Source: Persicitalea sp964500445 (GTDB taxonomy: Bacteria; Bacteroidota; Bacteroidia; Cytophagales; Spirosomataceae). From it: a DNA stretch of 64,000 nt. The position numbers and the translations under genes were made by a program. Positions 43,295 to 52,803 of this stretch are shown here, piece by piece. How positions within the stretch are numbered: the stretch's first letter is position 1; each line of letters begins with the position of its first letter. Under the pieces are notes generated by a model that was not told the DNA's origin, searched no databases, and worked only from the letters and a program-made list of their open reading frames with translations. The stretch is taken from contig CAZCOG010000011.1 in assembly GCA_964500445.1 (NCBI GenBank), forward strand, positions 76,624-140,623, in the 5' to 3' direction.

Positions 43295-43427
43295 GGTAGT
43301 TTGATTGAATTGAAAGTACTTTGTGTGGCAAAGTAGAAAAGAAAAAAATAAATCTGCAAGGGATCGCTAAATATTTCCCATGAAAAGATTTCCTTTGTTC
43401 AATTTATTCCTTAGCCAGTTATATAAT

Positions 43428-44057
43428 ATGAGAAAAATAGCTCCTTTCATTATTGTACTTCTTACTTCCTTCGGATGTGCCAAAATTTACAATAGTCCCG
43501 ATGCTCAGCAAAGGGCCAGCGATCATAAAGTGATTGCTATCATTCCGCCAAAGGTGTCTATAGCTGCTGCCCGGAAGGTGGATCCACAGGCAATTATTCA
43601 GCAACAAAAAACCGAATCAGTAAATTTTCAACAGGAGATGTACAGCTGGCTACTTAAAAGGAAGCAACAGAATAAGATATTTGTCAATATCCAGGATGTG
43701 CAAACAACGAATGTAAAGCTTGAAAGGCTGGGCTATTTCGATAATAATCCACTCACACCGGAAGAACTGTGTGAAAAGCTAGGTGTTGACGGAATTATCA
43801 CTTCCAACTACGCTCTTAGTAAGCCCATGTCAGATGGCGCAGCGGTTGCTCTAGGTCTACTGGTTGGCTTTTGGGGAGCCACCAACCAGACGACCGTCGT
43901 TATGGAAATTCACGACGGACAAACCCAAAAGATGATTTGGAACTACAATCATAAAGTTTCAGGAAGCCTTGGAAGTACTCCTGCACGACTAATAGATAAT
44001 CTTATGCGTAGTGCCAGCAACAAAATGCCGTACACTATACGCACAAGCACTATCTAA
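43428..44057 (+). CDS. Putative lipoprotein, unknown family
   Basis: A 209-residue lipoprotein from the ATG at 43428; the frame is open 16 codons further up, but the start chosen gives a proper signal (MRKIAPFIIVLLTSFGC) with lipobox cysteine at residue 17. The mature protein has IAIIPPKVSI and GVDGIITSNYALSKPMSDG, a pattern seen in lipoproteins of the DUF799/LpoB-like kind that bind peptidoglycan-synthesis or secretion partners. That similarity is from pattern only. A hairpin terminator shared with tRNA-Thr(TGT) follows. Confidence 0.65.
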   Translation: MRKIAPFIIVLLTSFGCAKIYNSPDAQQRASDHKVIAIIPPKVSIAAARKVDPQAIIQQQKTESVNFQQEMYSWLLKRKQQNKIFVNIQDVQTTNVKLERLGYFDNNPLTPEELCEKLGVDGIITSNYALSKPMSDGAAVALGLLVGFWGATNQTTVVMEIHDGQTQKMIWNYNHKVSGSLGSTPARLIDNLMRSASNKMPYTIRTSTI

Positions 44058-44066
44058 AATAAAAAA

Positions 44067-44090
44067 ATCCCGAACCAAATAATTCGGGAT
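44067..44090 (-). terminator. Terminator of tRNA-Thr(TGT), probably shared with the facing lipoprotein gene
   Basis: ATCCCGAA (44067-44074) pairs with TTCGGGAT (44083-44090) around an 8-base loop. On the minus strand seven Ts follow, so it ends the tRNA transcript; on the plus strand only three Ts follow. Confidence 0.8.
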
Positions 44091-44095
44091 TTAAG

Positions 44096-44168
<73 letters not shown>

Positions 44169-44271
44169 AAAAGAAACCGCTTATCGGCGATTAATTGTGG
44201 GGCAAAAGTAGTATTTGAAAATATACAGCGCAACTAAATATGAAAAATATTTAGTTGCGCTGCTGAGTTTA

Positions 44272-46788
44272 TTAAATTGCTTCCTGAATCACAGTTAGTT
44301 GGTGTTTCAAACTTTCCAGTTCCTCCGAAGCTTTTCTAATTTTTTCTTCAAACTGTGCCTTTACTTTATCCGCAGATTTAGATTTTGCAAAGAATTCGAT
44401 GTTGTTTTCCCATAGCGCAATGTCGTTTTCCAGTTGAGTGACTTTGCGGCGGATGTCGCTTTCCTTCCGGTTGAGGTTGCGGCTGCTGTCTCCTTCTTTC
44501 ACCATGGCCACTTCGCTCTCCAGAATTACCTGCTCTTTCTGCTTACTGGAAAGTTTACCCACAGACCCCACATAAGAGTTTATAGCGTCGATATAGCGCT
44601 TCTGAATCTTCTGCATCGCCTTACGGGGCACGAAGCCGATTTTAGCCCACTCTGCTTTGAATTCATTCAGATTGGCCAGGGTAGAATCACCGGGATCAGC
44701 CGCGGCCTTCTCGATACGGTCGCAGAGAGCCTCTTTTTTGGCCAGGTTTTCTTCAAACTCTTTGTCCTGTTCCTTATGCTTGCTACGCTTGTTGTTAAAG
44801 TAAGCATCGCAGGCCTCTTTGAATCTTTTATAAATCGAGTTCTTGAATTTCTCAGGTACCTGCCCGATACTCTTCCACTGTTTCTGCAATTCGATAATTC
44901 GCTGGGTATTGGCGGCATTGTCCTCGCCCGCTTCCAGAATTTGCTCTACTTCCGCACAAAGGTCCTGCTTTGCTTTGAGGTTTACTTCGCGCTTGGATTC
45001 CAGTTGCTTGAAGAACTCGCTTTTATTGTTGAAAAAGGTTTTCAGCGAGCCCCAGAATTTTTTGCTCAAATCCTTGCCCTCGCCCCTGGGCATCGGCCCT
45101 TTTATAGCTTGCCATTCTTCCTGGTGAGCGATAATTTCGCGCGTCTTGGCATTCCATTCATTGATACTACCCGACGAGAATGTCGTGTAGGGGACGATGG
45201 CTTCGTAGATTTTTGATTTTTGCTCATAAATCTCCACCATCGATTTTTTCTGCTCTTCATATTGAGCGCGTCGGGCGTCGTAGAGAGCATCGAGCGATTC
45301 CTTAAACCGCCCCCACAGCAACTCCTGTTCCTCGCGCGGTGCAGGGCCGATATGCTTATACTCCTCAAAAATTTCATTGCCTTCCTTCAGAATCTCACGA
45401 CTCATCGGACGTTCTTCCAGCGTCTTGACCAGAGCCTCGATTTTTTCGCAAAGCTCTACTTTCAGATCGGAGTTCTTCTTCCGGTCGAGTTCTTTTAACT
45501 CGAAGTAGATATTCCGGTTAGAGAAATACCGATCGACCAGCGCATTATAAGTCGCCCAAAGGGTACCATTGTGGGCCGAAGACACATTGCCTGCCTTCTT
45601 CCATTCCTCCTGAATTTTTTTAAATTCTTCCCAGCTATTTTTAATATCGGCCGCCCCGACCTCCTGGCTATCGTCAGTGTCCACCAACTCACGTAGCCGC
45701 TGTAGCAATTCCGTTTTTTGGTTAAAGTTCTGGTCGCGATTTTTATCGAGGTCCTGAAAAAACGCTTTGCGCTTGGCCCGGATTTCTTTTAAGAGTGCCT
45801 CAACCTTTTGGGTCTGCTCATCATAGGTATACTCGAATCCCTCCTCTGAACCCGTGTCGGCCACGTATTTTTCCTTCGCAGCGTCCCACTCGGAGCGTTT
45901 CATTTGAGTCAGAACCGGACGGATTTCTTTCACAATGCTATCGATCCGTTTGATCTGCTTCATACCAACACCTGCTGCCGAAATCACCGCAAGTTCTTTT
46001 TCCAGAGCGGCTGCCAGTTCTTCTTTACTTGCCGTGGCGTAATCGAGTTCTTCGCTGTCGTCGGAATCGTCCTCGTCATCATCTTCCTCCGAATCTGTGG
46101 TTGCTTCATCGTCGTCGTCCTCTTCGGCATCTGCATCGGTAGTTGTAGCTTCGGCCTCCGAGTCATCAACAGCAGAAGTTTCTTCCTTTTTTTCTTCTGC
46201 GGCTGGTACTTCCTTTCCAGTATTTGATTCAGCACTGGCGGGAACCGCTTCGGATGAGCTGGATTCCGTATTAGCTTCCGGTTCGGTTTTCGCTTCATCA
46301 CGATCAGCGGCATCTTCGGCCAGATCGTAAGCTTTCGTCAGTAACTCAGGATTTTCGTGAGGTTCATCAGATATGGCAACTGGAGCTTCTTCCTTAGCCT
46401 CAGACGCAGCAGATTCATGGTCGGCGGCAGCTTCGGCCATTTCGTAGGCTTTGCCCAGTAACTCGGGATCTTCGTCCACGGTACCCGAAATCGCGACATG
46501 TGTCTCATCCGTCATTTCTTCCAACGTTTTGGTATGTACCATATCGTCATCCGAAGAATGGATGGGTGGCACCAAATTGTCAGTCTCCATTTCATCCGTT
46601 CCGTCATCATTAGCCAGGTGAAGGTCCGGCGTTTTAGCCTCGGCCTCTTCCGGTGTTGCGGCAGAGAGAGTATTCTCATCTTCTGGATTTGAATGGGTTT
46701 CCTCTACGGATTTTGAAACGTCAGTTTGGTTTGCTTTTGGGGTTTCGTCCTGTTTGTCCTCTGGTGCGTCGTTCGATTGCTGAATCAT
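44272..46788 (-). CDS. DUF349 repeat protein with acidic N-terminal region
   Basis: An 838-residue cytoplasmic protein. Residues about 1-250 are acidic and low in complexity (ending in a Glu/Asp-rich tract, DDDDEATTDSEEDDDEDDS). The rest consists of several DUF349 helical repeats, recognisable by W-x-x-F/I-x-x-x-W-K-x-x-G-x-V motifs (KKIQEEWKKAGNVSS, ELQKQWKSIGQVPEKFKNSI, EFKAEWAKIGFVPRKAMQKI). DUF349 proteins are widespread in Bacteroidota; role is not settled. A duplicated segment of about 31 residues lies at residues 97-127 and 136-166. The start ATG at 46788 faces pdxH across a compact divergent promoter. Confidence 0.92.
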   Translation of the reverse strand: MIQQSNDAPEDKQDETPKANQTDVSKSVEETHSNPEDENTLSAATPEEAEAKTPDLHLANDDGTDEMETDNLVPPIHSSDDDMVHTKTLEEMTDETHVAISGTVDEDPELLGKAYEMAEAAADHESAASEAKEEAPVAISDEPHENPELLTKAYDLAEDAADRDEAKTEPEANTESSSSEAVPASAESNTGKEVPAAEEKKEETSAVDDSEAEATTTDADAEEDDDDEATTDSEEDDDEDDSDDSEELDYATASKEELAAALEKELAVISAAGVGMKQIKRIDSIVKEIRPVLTQMKRSEWDAAKEKYVADTGSEEGFEYTYDEQTQKVEALLKEIRAKRKAFFQDLDKNRDQNFNQKTELLQRLRELVDTDDSQEVGAADIKNSWEEFKKIQEEWKKAGNVSSAHNGTLWATYNALVDRYFSNRNIYFELKELDRKKNSDLKVELCEKIEALVKTLEERPMSREILKEGNEIFEEYKHIGPAPREEQELLWGRFKESLDALYDARRAQYEEQKKSMVEIYEQKSKIYEAIVPYTTFSSGSINEWNAKTREIIAHQEEWQAIKGPMPRGEGKDLSKKFWGSLKTFFNNKSEFFKQLESKREVNLKAKQDLCAEVEQILEAGEDNAANTQRIIELQKQWKSIGQVPEKFKNSIYKRFKEACDAYFNNKRSKHKEQDKEFEENLAKKEALCDRIEKAAADPGDSTLANLNEFKAEWAKIGFVPRKAMQKIQKRYIDAINSYVGSVGKLSSKQKEQVILESEVAMVKEGDSSRNLNRKESDIRRKVTQLENDIALWENNIEFFAKSKSADKVKAQFEEKIRKASEELESLKHQLTVIQEAI

Positions 46789-46819
46789 CGGGTTCGGTTT
46801 TTCGTAAGTCGTTCAAGGA

Positions 46820-46856
46820 CAAATTTAACAATCTTTATTTGAAAAGGTTAAATTTG
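46820..46856. promoter_or_regulatory. Compact divergent promoter of the DUF349 gene and pdxH
   Basis: CAAATTTAAC at 46820-46829 and GTTAAATTTG at 46847-46856 form a perfect 10-bp inverted repeat. Each arm contains TAAATTTG, a match to TAnnTTTG: the minus-strand copy (46820-46827) lies 31 bases from the DUF349 ATG and the plus-strand copy (46849-46856) lies 30 bases from the pdxH ATG. The minus-33 boxes would overlap the opposite minus-7 boxes. Confidence 0.6.
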
Positions 46857-46886
46857 CTTACACAAGCCAAAATCAAGCAGAAAAGC

Positions 46887-47528
46887 ATGAACGAAAATAT
46901 CGCCGACCTGAGGAAAGAATATACTAAGAATGGCTTAAACGAAAAGGGGATATCAGCCGCTCCTTTGAAGCAGTTTAGACAGTGGTTCGACGACGCTTTA
47001 AATGCCGGCTTGCCTGAGCCTAACGCTATGCACCTGAGCACAGTATCCGAGTCAGGACGTCCCAGCAACCGGGTGGTACTGCTAAAAGAGCTGGATGACG
47101 AAGGTTTTGTTTTTTATACCAATTATCACGGCAGGAAAGGCCGCAATCTGGCCGTAAACCCGTTCGCCAGTCTTACTTTTTTTTGGGTGGATCTGGAAAG
47201 ACAGGTTAGAATTGAAGGCAAAGTCTCGAAGGTAACTGACCAGGAATCTGACCAATATTTTTCAGTACGTCCGAGGGGAAGCCAGATCGGTGCCTGGGTA
47301 TCGCACCAGAGCGAAATAATTCCTTCGCGCGAAATTCTGGAACAGAAACAGGCAGAGTATGAACGACAATTTGCGGATAAAGAAGTACCCCGCCCGCCAC
47401 ATTGGGGGGGATATCGGTTAGTTCCCGACCGAATTGAATTCTGGCAGGGCCGCCCTAGCAGGTTGCACGATCGTATCGTGTATGACTTTCAGGATGGAAA
47501 ATGGGTGATCTATCGGCTAGCGCCCTAA
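46887..47528 (+). CDS. pdxH: Pyridoxamine 5'-phosphate oxidase
   Basis: FMN enzyme that makes pyridoxal 5'-phosphate. From ATG 46887 the protein has 213 residues and starts MNENIADLRKEY, the family opening; the longer frame runs into the DUF349 gene on the other strand and is not used. Motifs are complete: NRVVLLKELDDEGFVFYTNY, GRKGRNLAVNPFASLTFFW and, at the C terminus, PDRIEFWQGRPSRLHDR, plus the closing YRLAP. PLP supports the D-threonine-aldolase-family enzyme among many others. Confidence 0.96.
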   Translation: MNENIADLRKEYTKNGLNEKGISAAPLKQFRQWFDDALNAGLPEPNAMHLSTVSESGRPSNRVVLLKELDDEGFVFYTNYHGRKGRNLAVNPFASLTFFWVDLERQVRIEGKVSKVTDQESDQYFSVRPRGSQIGAWVSHQSEIIPSREILEQKQAEYERQFADKEVPRPPHWGGYRLVPDRIEFWQGRPSRLHDRIVYDFQDGKWVIYRLAP

Positions 47529-47583
47529 ATTTCTCGGTATAATAAATCTGAAATCTGGCTGCACTAAGCCTCCGAAGTCAACC

Positions 47584-48318
47584 TTAATAAAAAACGGATA
47601 AGTCCTGCACGCCCAATTGACGGCGAGAGGTGAAGCCCTCGCCATACTTTACTCCAATTGCGTGCCCGATTTCCTCCGCTCTCGCTCTGATAAAATCCAT
47701 AAACTCAGGACTGGATATATAGCTTTGGGGCTCCGAATCCTCCGTTCGGTTTTCTTTTGGCACAAAAAACTGGCTCTCAAAAGCAAGCATCGCACTTATT
47801 TTCTTATCCCAGTAAGGAGTAATATCCACCACGAAGTCAGGCTTAATGTACCGATCCTGAATCATGTGAAATACGTTTTTGGGCCGCCAGGCTTCCTGCT
47901 GATTTCCGGCTTCATCATATGTTTCTATCATGCGCAGTCCGGAATAAAAACAACTTTCATAGATCAATTGTCCGCCGCGCCCATGATCGGGATGTCGGTC
48001 GTCGATGGCGTTGGCCAGCACGATATCTGGCTGGTACTTACGGATAAAAGGTATAATGGCACGTTGATGTGCTTCATCATTTTTGAAGAAGCCATCGGCT
48101 AGTCCCGCGTTGTCCCGCACTTCAATCCCAAGAATATCAGCCGCATTCCTGGCTTCCCGAATGCGGCCTTCGGGTGTGCCGCGAGTACCCAGTTCGCCAC
48201 GAGTCAAATCCAGAATTCCCACTTTTTTACCAAGTGCTATTTGGGCGAGCAAGGTTCCGCCGCAGCCAAGTTCGACGTCGTCGGGGTGGGCGGCGATAGC
48301 CAGGATGTCTAATTTCAT
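47584..48318 (-). CDS. bshB1: Bacillithiol biosynthesis deacetylase BshB1
   Basis: Removes the acetyl group from GlcNAc-malate in bacillithiol synthesis. The 244-residue length and motifs fit BshB1: zinc-binding AHPDDVELGCGG, TRGELGTRGTPE, then DDRHPDHGRGGQLI and the C-terminal YGEGFTSRRQLGV. Bacillithiol replaces glutathione in this phylum. bshA and bshC are elsewhere. Zinc deacetylases of this fold also act on other GlcNAc conjugates, but the TRGELGTRGT and GEGF motifs favour BshB1. It is convergent with pdxH. Confidence 0.95.
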   Translation of the reverse strand: MKLDILAIAAHPDDVELGCGGTLLAQIALGKKVGILDLTRGELGTRGTPEGRIREARNAADILGIEVRDNAGLADGFFKNDEAHQRAIIPFIRKYQPDIVLANAIDDRHPDHGRGGQLIYESCFYSGLRMIETYDEAGNQQEAWRPKNVFHMIQDRYIKPDFVVDITPYWDKKISAMLAFESQFFVPKENRTEDSEPQSYISSPEFMDFIRARAEEIGHAIGVKYGEGFTSRRQLGVQDLSVFY

Positions 48319-48322
48319 GGAA

Positions 48323-48350
48323 GGCAGTCGGCTTTCGGCTTTCAGCTTTG
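48323..48350 (-). repeat. Dispersed intergenic repeat, copy 3 (partial)
   Basis: On the minus strand this reads CAAAGCTGAAAGCCGAAAGC then CGACTGCC, which shares the AAGCTGAA-GCCGA core with the copy at 36407. It is in the leader of bshB1, 4 bases before its ATG. Confidence 0.5.
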
Positions 48351-48495
48351 GGCCTTTTTTAAAAATGTTAACTTATAAATCAATCTTTAAATGAACTCGA
48401 ATCCACTATTCAGCGGTCCCCGCTAAGCAGATGAGCAGAGTATCAACGCAATCGAACTCTCGCTCATGCAAGCGGGCTGAGAAAGCAGATTGCCC

Positions 48496-49578
48496 TTATT
48501 TAACCCTGAGTTTCTGGCCGATACGCAGGGTAGAACGCGTTGAAATCCGGTTGAGCTTGGCTAAGGATGATACACTCAACCCATAACGGCTGGCAATAGA
48601 CGAAAGCGTTTCGCCGGAGCGGACGCGGTGCAGCATCGTACGTACGTAGGCAGGTTTTTCGCCTGCCTCGTACTCGTTTTTAGAAGAAGAACGTCCGCCA
48701 CGCAAATAGTCATAAACACTGGCCGTAAGGGTAAAATGATCGGAGCGAACCTGCTGTTTGGGCCAGTCGAAAATATTATTAGAGTCAAATGGATTTCCCT
48801 CGTAGCGGTTTTCGTAGTGGAGGTGCGACCCGGAACTTCGGCCGGTACTTCCTCCCAAACCGATGATGTCGCCCGCCTTTACGATTTGCCCTGATTCAAC
48901 CAGCTGCTTCGACATGTGGCCATATAAGGTTTCCAGTCCATTATAGTGGCGCACCATCACGTAGCGACCGTAGCCATTGCCATCCCAGCCCACTACCCGA
49001 ACGATACCGTCGAAAGTACTGTACACCGGGTCGCCCGTTTCGAGATCGATGTCGGTGCCGGTATGCCAGCGTCCCCAGCGGAAACCGAAATTAGAAGTCA
49101 CCTTAGGTACTTCTACCGGCGTATTCCAAAAGCGGTTTTCGGCCGGATCAAATAATTTCAGATCAATTGTTTCATCGAATTCCAGCGGATTCATGCTGTA
49201 CGGGTCGATGGTCCGCTCGTCCCAGATGACATAGTACTCAGCAATTTTGACCCATTCATCCCCAATCTGCATCGAGTCCACTTCCAGCAATACCTCGGGT
49301 TCCCCTTCATCGATGGTAGTGGTATCCTCACTCACTACGGGATTAAGCGGTTTGACGGGTTCAAATTGGCTTTGGAACTGGATATTGGAAGTCTCGATCT
49401 TGAAGTCAGCTTCCGGTTCTCTCTGCGGTTCTGTCGTTTGGAAGTTAGGATTGGCAGTCGAAGTGTTGTTCTGGTTAATCTTTGGGTTTTTGCGGAATTT
49501 CCCACGCTCCTGGGCCTGAGCGTTCAGCATCAGAGTACCCATTGCCCACAGTAGGCATACTAATATTTTTAATTTCAT
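48496..49578 (-). CDS. M23 endopeptidase with C-terminal LysM domain
   Basis: A 360-residue exported peptidoglycan hydrolase. Start ATG 49578 gives signal MKLKILVCLLWAMGTLMLNA; the frame extends further but without need. After a long linker rich in Gln, Asn and Glu comes the LytM/M23 domain with both zinc motifs intact (GRWHTGTDIDL with H-x-x-x-D, and SGSHLHYEN with H-x-H), then a LysM domain (HRVRSGETLSSIASRYGLS) at the C terminus. The complete ligand set argues for an active enzyme, not an EnvC-like activator. It follows the thioredoxin reductase gene on the same strand. Confidence 0.93.
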   Translation of the reverse strand: MKLKILVCLLWAMGTLMLNAQAQERGKFRKNPKINQNNTSTANPNFQTTEPQREPEADFKIETSNIQFQSQFEPVKPLNPVVSEDTTTIDEGEPEVLLEVDSMQIGDEWVKIAEYYVIWDERTIDPYSMNPLEFDETIDLKLFDPAENRFWNTPVEVPKVTSNFGFRWGRWHTGTDIDLETGDPVYSTFDGIVRVVGWDGNGYGRYVMVRHYNGLETLYGHMSKQLVESGQIVKAGDIIGLGGSTGRSSGSHLHYENRYEGNPFDSNNIFDWPKQQVRSDHFTLTASVYDYLRGGRSSSKNEYEAGEKPAYVRTMLHRVRSGETLSSIASRYGLSVSSLAKLNRISTRSTLRIGQKLRVK

Positions 49579-49683
49579 ATAAATTCGATCACTACCTCTC
49601 AAAGTCGGTAGTCTTGAAGTACTTATGAATAAAGCAGCCAGGGCAATATTTCGCCCTATACTTACTCGTTTTTCCAAACAAAA

Positions 49684-49711
49684 ACGCAGCAAGGTTAGAA
49701 CCTTACTGCGT
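49684..49711 (-). terminator. Terminator of trxB
   Basis: On the minus strand, a 13-bp stem with one mismatch and a 2-base centre (49684-49696 with 49699-49711) begins 5 bases after the trxB stop and is followed by TTTTGTTT. Confidence 0.85.
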
Positions 49712-49716
49712 CGTGC

Positions 49717-50673
49717 TTACATTTCTTGCGGCTCAGCCATCATTTCGTGTTCGGCCAGGTAGCGTTCCGCATCAAGTGCTGCCATGCAACCTGTACCTGC
49801 CGCCGTAACCGCCTGCCGATAAATGACATCCTGAGCATCCCCACAGGCGAAGACACCCTGCACATTTGTGTAGGTACTTCCCTTTACCGTTTTGATATAG
49901 CCCGCCGCATCCATATCGAGCTGACCTTTGAAAATATCCGTATTGGGTTTGTGGCCAATCGCTACAAAGAATCCGGTAGCGTCCAGAATACTTTCTTTTC
50001 CGGTCTGGTTATTGACAATTTTTACGCCTTTCAGCTCATCGTCACCCAGGAGTTCGACGGTTTCGGTATGCCACAAAATCTCGACATTGGTCAAGGACAT
50101 GAGCCGCTTTTGCATAATCTTGGAGGCCCGCATCTCGTCACGACGCACCAGCACAGTCACTTTACGACAAAGTTTGGCTAGGTAGCTGGCTTCCTCGGCC
50201 GCAGTGTCGCCGGCACCGACCACTACTACATCCTGCCCGCGGAAGAAGAAACCGTCGCAAACCGCACAGGCCGAAACGCCTTTTCCATTCAGCCTTTCCT
50301 CGCCGGGCAGTCCCAGCCATTTGGCAGAAGCACCCGTGGAAATAATAACTGCTTCGGCTTCAATTTCGTACTTTTCGTCAATCGTCACTTTGTGCTGTCC
50401 ACCGGAAAAGTCGACAGAAGTAGCCATTCCATACCGCACATCCGTACCGAAGCGTTTGGCTTGTTTCTCAAAATCCATCATCATTTCCGGGCCGGTGACC
50501 CCCTCCGGATAGCCGGGGTAGTTTTCAACGTCGGTCGTGATGGTCAGCTGGCCACCGGGCTGGGGGCCTGTGTATAATACGGGCTTCAGCCCTGCCCGTG
50601 ACGCATAAATGGCTGCCGTATAGCCGGCGGGTCCCGATCCGATGATCAGGCAATCTATTTTTTCAGGAGACAT
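49717..50673 (-). CDS. trxB: Thioredoxin-disulfide reductase
   Basis: NADPH flavoenzyme that reduces thioredoxin. From ATG 50673 (MSPEKIDCLIIGSGPAGYTAAIYA) the protein has 318 residues. The redox-active CAVC in GVSACAVCDGFFF and the NADPH motif VVVVGAGDTAAEEASYL are intact, and the C-terminal VFACGDAQDVIYRQAVTAAGTGCMAA closes the FAD site. The frame extends 20 codons upstream, but that stretch looks like leader. With BshB1, MsrA and catalase it forms the oxidative-stress background of this window. Confidence 0.96.
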   Translation of the reverse strand: MSPEKIDCLIIGSGPAGYTAAIYASRAGLKPVLYTGPQPGGQLTITTDVENYPGYPEGVTGPEMMMDFEKQAKRFGTDVRYGMATSVDFSGGQHKVTIDEKYEIEAEAVIISTGASAKWLGLPGEERLNGKGVSACAVCDGFFFRGQDVVVVGAGDTAAEEASYLAKLCRKVTVLVRRDEMRASKIMQKRLMSLTNVEILWHTETVELLGDDELKGVKIVNNQTGKESILDATGFFVAIGHKPNTDIFKGQLDMDAAGYIKTVKGSTYTNVQGVFACGDAQDVIYRQAVTAAGTGCMAALDAERYLAEHEMMAEPQEM

Positions 50674-50904
50674 ATCGTAGTTGAAAATGGAGAACTGAAC
50701 GTTGCGAATGGGTGGGTCAATTCTATCATCCATCCTGCAAAATCAATTTTCAAACCAATTTTTATAATTTAAAATGAATCGCGATTGTTCTGGAGCATTT
50801 ATCCTACAAGAAAACCTGTACAACTTGTGTATTCCAGCAGTGCTTTTAAGAACATAAAGCAAGCCACAAAAGTGCAAAGAATCTTGTAAAAACCCAAGTT
50901 TTGG

Positions 50905-52803
50905 TCATTTGATGCGCCATTCAATCCGACGGTTCTGACGACGGTTTTCTTCGGTAGTATTCTGAACTTTCGGCTTGGTTTCGCCATAACCAGCTGCACT
51001 GAAACGATCGGTAGGTATGCCCGACTCGGCCAGGTACTTTGCCACACTCTGTGCTCTCTGTTTCGAGAGTTCCAGGTTTTCCTTATCACTACCCACATCG
51101 TCGGTATGGCCCGCGATTTCGATAGACAAGGTAGGGTTATTTTTCAGGAAGGCAACCAGTTTTTGAAGCTCCACCTTTGATTTATCGTCCAGTTCGTAAG
51201 CTCCGGTAGCAAAAAAGATATTGTTCAACACCTCCACGCGGTCTTTCTCAGCTTTTTCCAATGGAATATTGAGCTCAACCGCTGGCATGGAATCACTGGG
51301 CACGAAGGTCAGGCTTTTGAAAAGATAACCTTCCCTGACTACGTACAGGGCATGTTCGCTGTTCTGGTTCAGTACGGCCAGGTACTCACCCGTGCCAGGC
51401 TGGGAAGTGAAAGTTGCCACGCGCTTCTGACTGCCCAAATCGTATAATTCCAGCGAAGCTTCCAGCGGCGCATTGGTGTGCTGATCAAAAACCCTGCCTT
51501 TTATGTAGTTTGTCGGCACAAACATCTCCTGCAAAGTATCCGGGATATCGAATTCGTACAGCATGGCCCGGCGCCCTTTCGAAGCGGGCCGATCGTCGGT
51601 GTAGTAGGCGGTTTTTCCATCGGAAGAAATGTACATACCTACCTGATCGGCCACGGTATTGATCGGGTAACCCAGGTTTTGGGACTGATTCCAAATGGTA
51701 TCTGTACGTTGCGAAATAAACAAATCGAAGCCCCCCATACCCGGCATTCCATTGGAGGCGTAGAAAAGAGTATGGCCATTAGCATGAATGAAAGGGGCAT
51801 TTTCTTCGTCGGGCGTATTGATGGTACTACCCAGATTTCGGGGTACTTGCCACTGTCCGCTGCTGTCCAGGGTACTTTGCCAGATATCCGACTTACCAAT
51901 GCCGCCGGGGCGATCACTGGTAAAATACAATACGCTGCCATCGGCCGAAAGCGAAGGCTGGGATTCCCAATGGTTGCTATTGATAACATCCCCCATATTC
52001 TGCGGCGTCAGCCATTCTTCTCCTTCTTTTTTGGTATAAAACAAATCACACCCCCCGTACGTGTCCGGCCGGTTGCAGGCCGTAAATACCAGGGTTCGTC
52101 CGTCGGCAGAAATGGTGCAAGTACCTTCGTTGTTGGGTGAGTTGATATTTTTGGAAATTTCCTCGGGCACATCCCAGCCGGTTTTGGTACGGTGGGTAAT
52201 GTACATATTTTCGTCGCGCTCAGGAGTAAGCCCCGTAAAAATCAGGGTTTCATTGTCGGCAGTAAGTACCGGAAAGAACTGCGCCTGCAAAAAATTGACG
52301 GTATCGCCCAGCGAGCGTTTATTAATTTTAACCGGCCGCTGCATGGCTTTTTCAGCGAAGCGGGCCGAAGCCAGCCACTTGCGGGTCACCAGCGCCAGAT
52401 TTGATCTTTCGGGATAAAAGGAAAGTGCCTTGTTCAGATAAACTTGCGCCGAATCGTAGCACTCACGCTGAAAAGTATCACGGCCCAGCCACTGAAAAGC
52501 CGCCGCTGACTCCGGTGAAGCAGGAGCGAGTGCCGCAGCCCGCTGGTAGTGGAAGCGGGTGCGGGCCGATTGCCGCTGAAAGTCATAGATTTGTCCTAAG
52601 TGCAGGTGGGCCTCGGCGATGTCTGGATATTTTTGGAGGAGTTGCTCATACAAGTTTTGGGCAACATCCAGTTTTCGCTCCTTCCAGGCAGCCTGAGCAG
52701 CTTCATACACCTGGCGGTCGCGCCGGGACAGGTTCGATTCCTGAGCCTCGGACGGACCTGCAATCAATAAAAATAAGAATAATCCAAAAAGGCGGCACAT
52801 CAT
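50905..52803 (-). CDS. PorE-like TPR / WD40-propeller / OmpA protein
   Basis: A 632-residue exported protein with four parts: signal MMCRLFGLFLFLLIAGPSEA, tetratricopeptide repeats (about 25-125), a beta-propeller of PD40-type repeats (TISADGRTLVFTA, SLSADGSVLYFTSD, HANGHTLFYASN, SSDGKTAYYTDD; about 165-420), a carboxypeptidase-regulatory-like domain (about 430-500), and a C-terminal OmpA domain with NIFFATGAYELDDKS and GHTDDVGS. This order matches PorE, a component of the type IX secretion machinery, but paralogues of other function are common in this phylum. Its start ATG overlaps the queE stop. Confidence 0.85.
   Translation of the reverse strand: MMCRLFGLFLFLLIAGPSEAQESNLSRRDRQVYEAAQAAWKERKLDVAQNLYEQLLQKYPDIAEAHLHLGQIYDFQRQSARTRFHYQRAAALAPASPESAAAFQWLGRDTFQRECYDSAQVYLNKALSFYPERSNLALVTRKWLASARFAEKAMQRPVKINKRSLGDTVNFLQAQFFPVLTADNETLIFTGLTPERDENMYITHRTKTGWDVPEEISKNINSPNNEGTCTISADGRTLVFTACNRPDTYGGCDLFYTKKEGEEWLTPQNMGDVINSNHWESQPSLSADGSVLYFTSDRPGGIGKSDIWQSTLDSSGQWQVPRNLGSTINTPDEENAPFIHANGHTLFYASNGMPGMGGFDLFISQRTDTIWNQSQNLGYPINTVADQVGMYISSDGKTAYYTDDRPASKGRRAMLYEFDIPDTLQEMFVPTNYIKGRVFDQHTNAPLEASLELYDLGSQKRVATFTSQPGTGEYLAVLNQNSEHALYVVREGYLFKSLTFVPSDSMPAVELNIPLEKAEKDRVEVLNNIFFATGAYELDDKSKVELQKLVAFLKNNPTLSIEIAGHTDDVGSDKENLELSKQRAQSVAKYLAESGIPTDRFSAAGYGETKPKVQNTTEENRRQNRRIEWRIK

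Noticed and set aside
46653..46886. Upstream extension of pdxH overlapping the DUF349 gene
   Set aside because: It lies antisense to a coding region and lacks PdxH similarity; the ATG at 46887 gives normal family length and fits the promoter.
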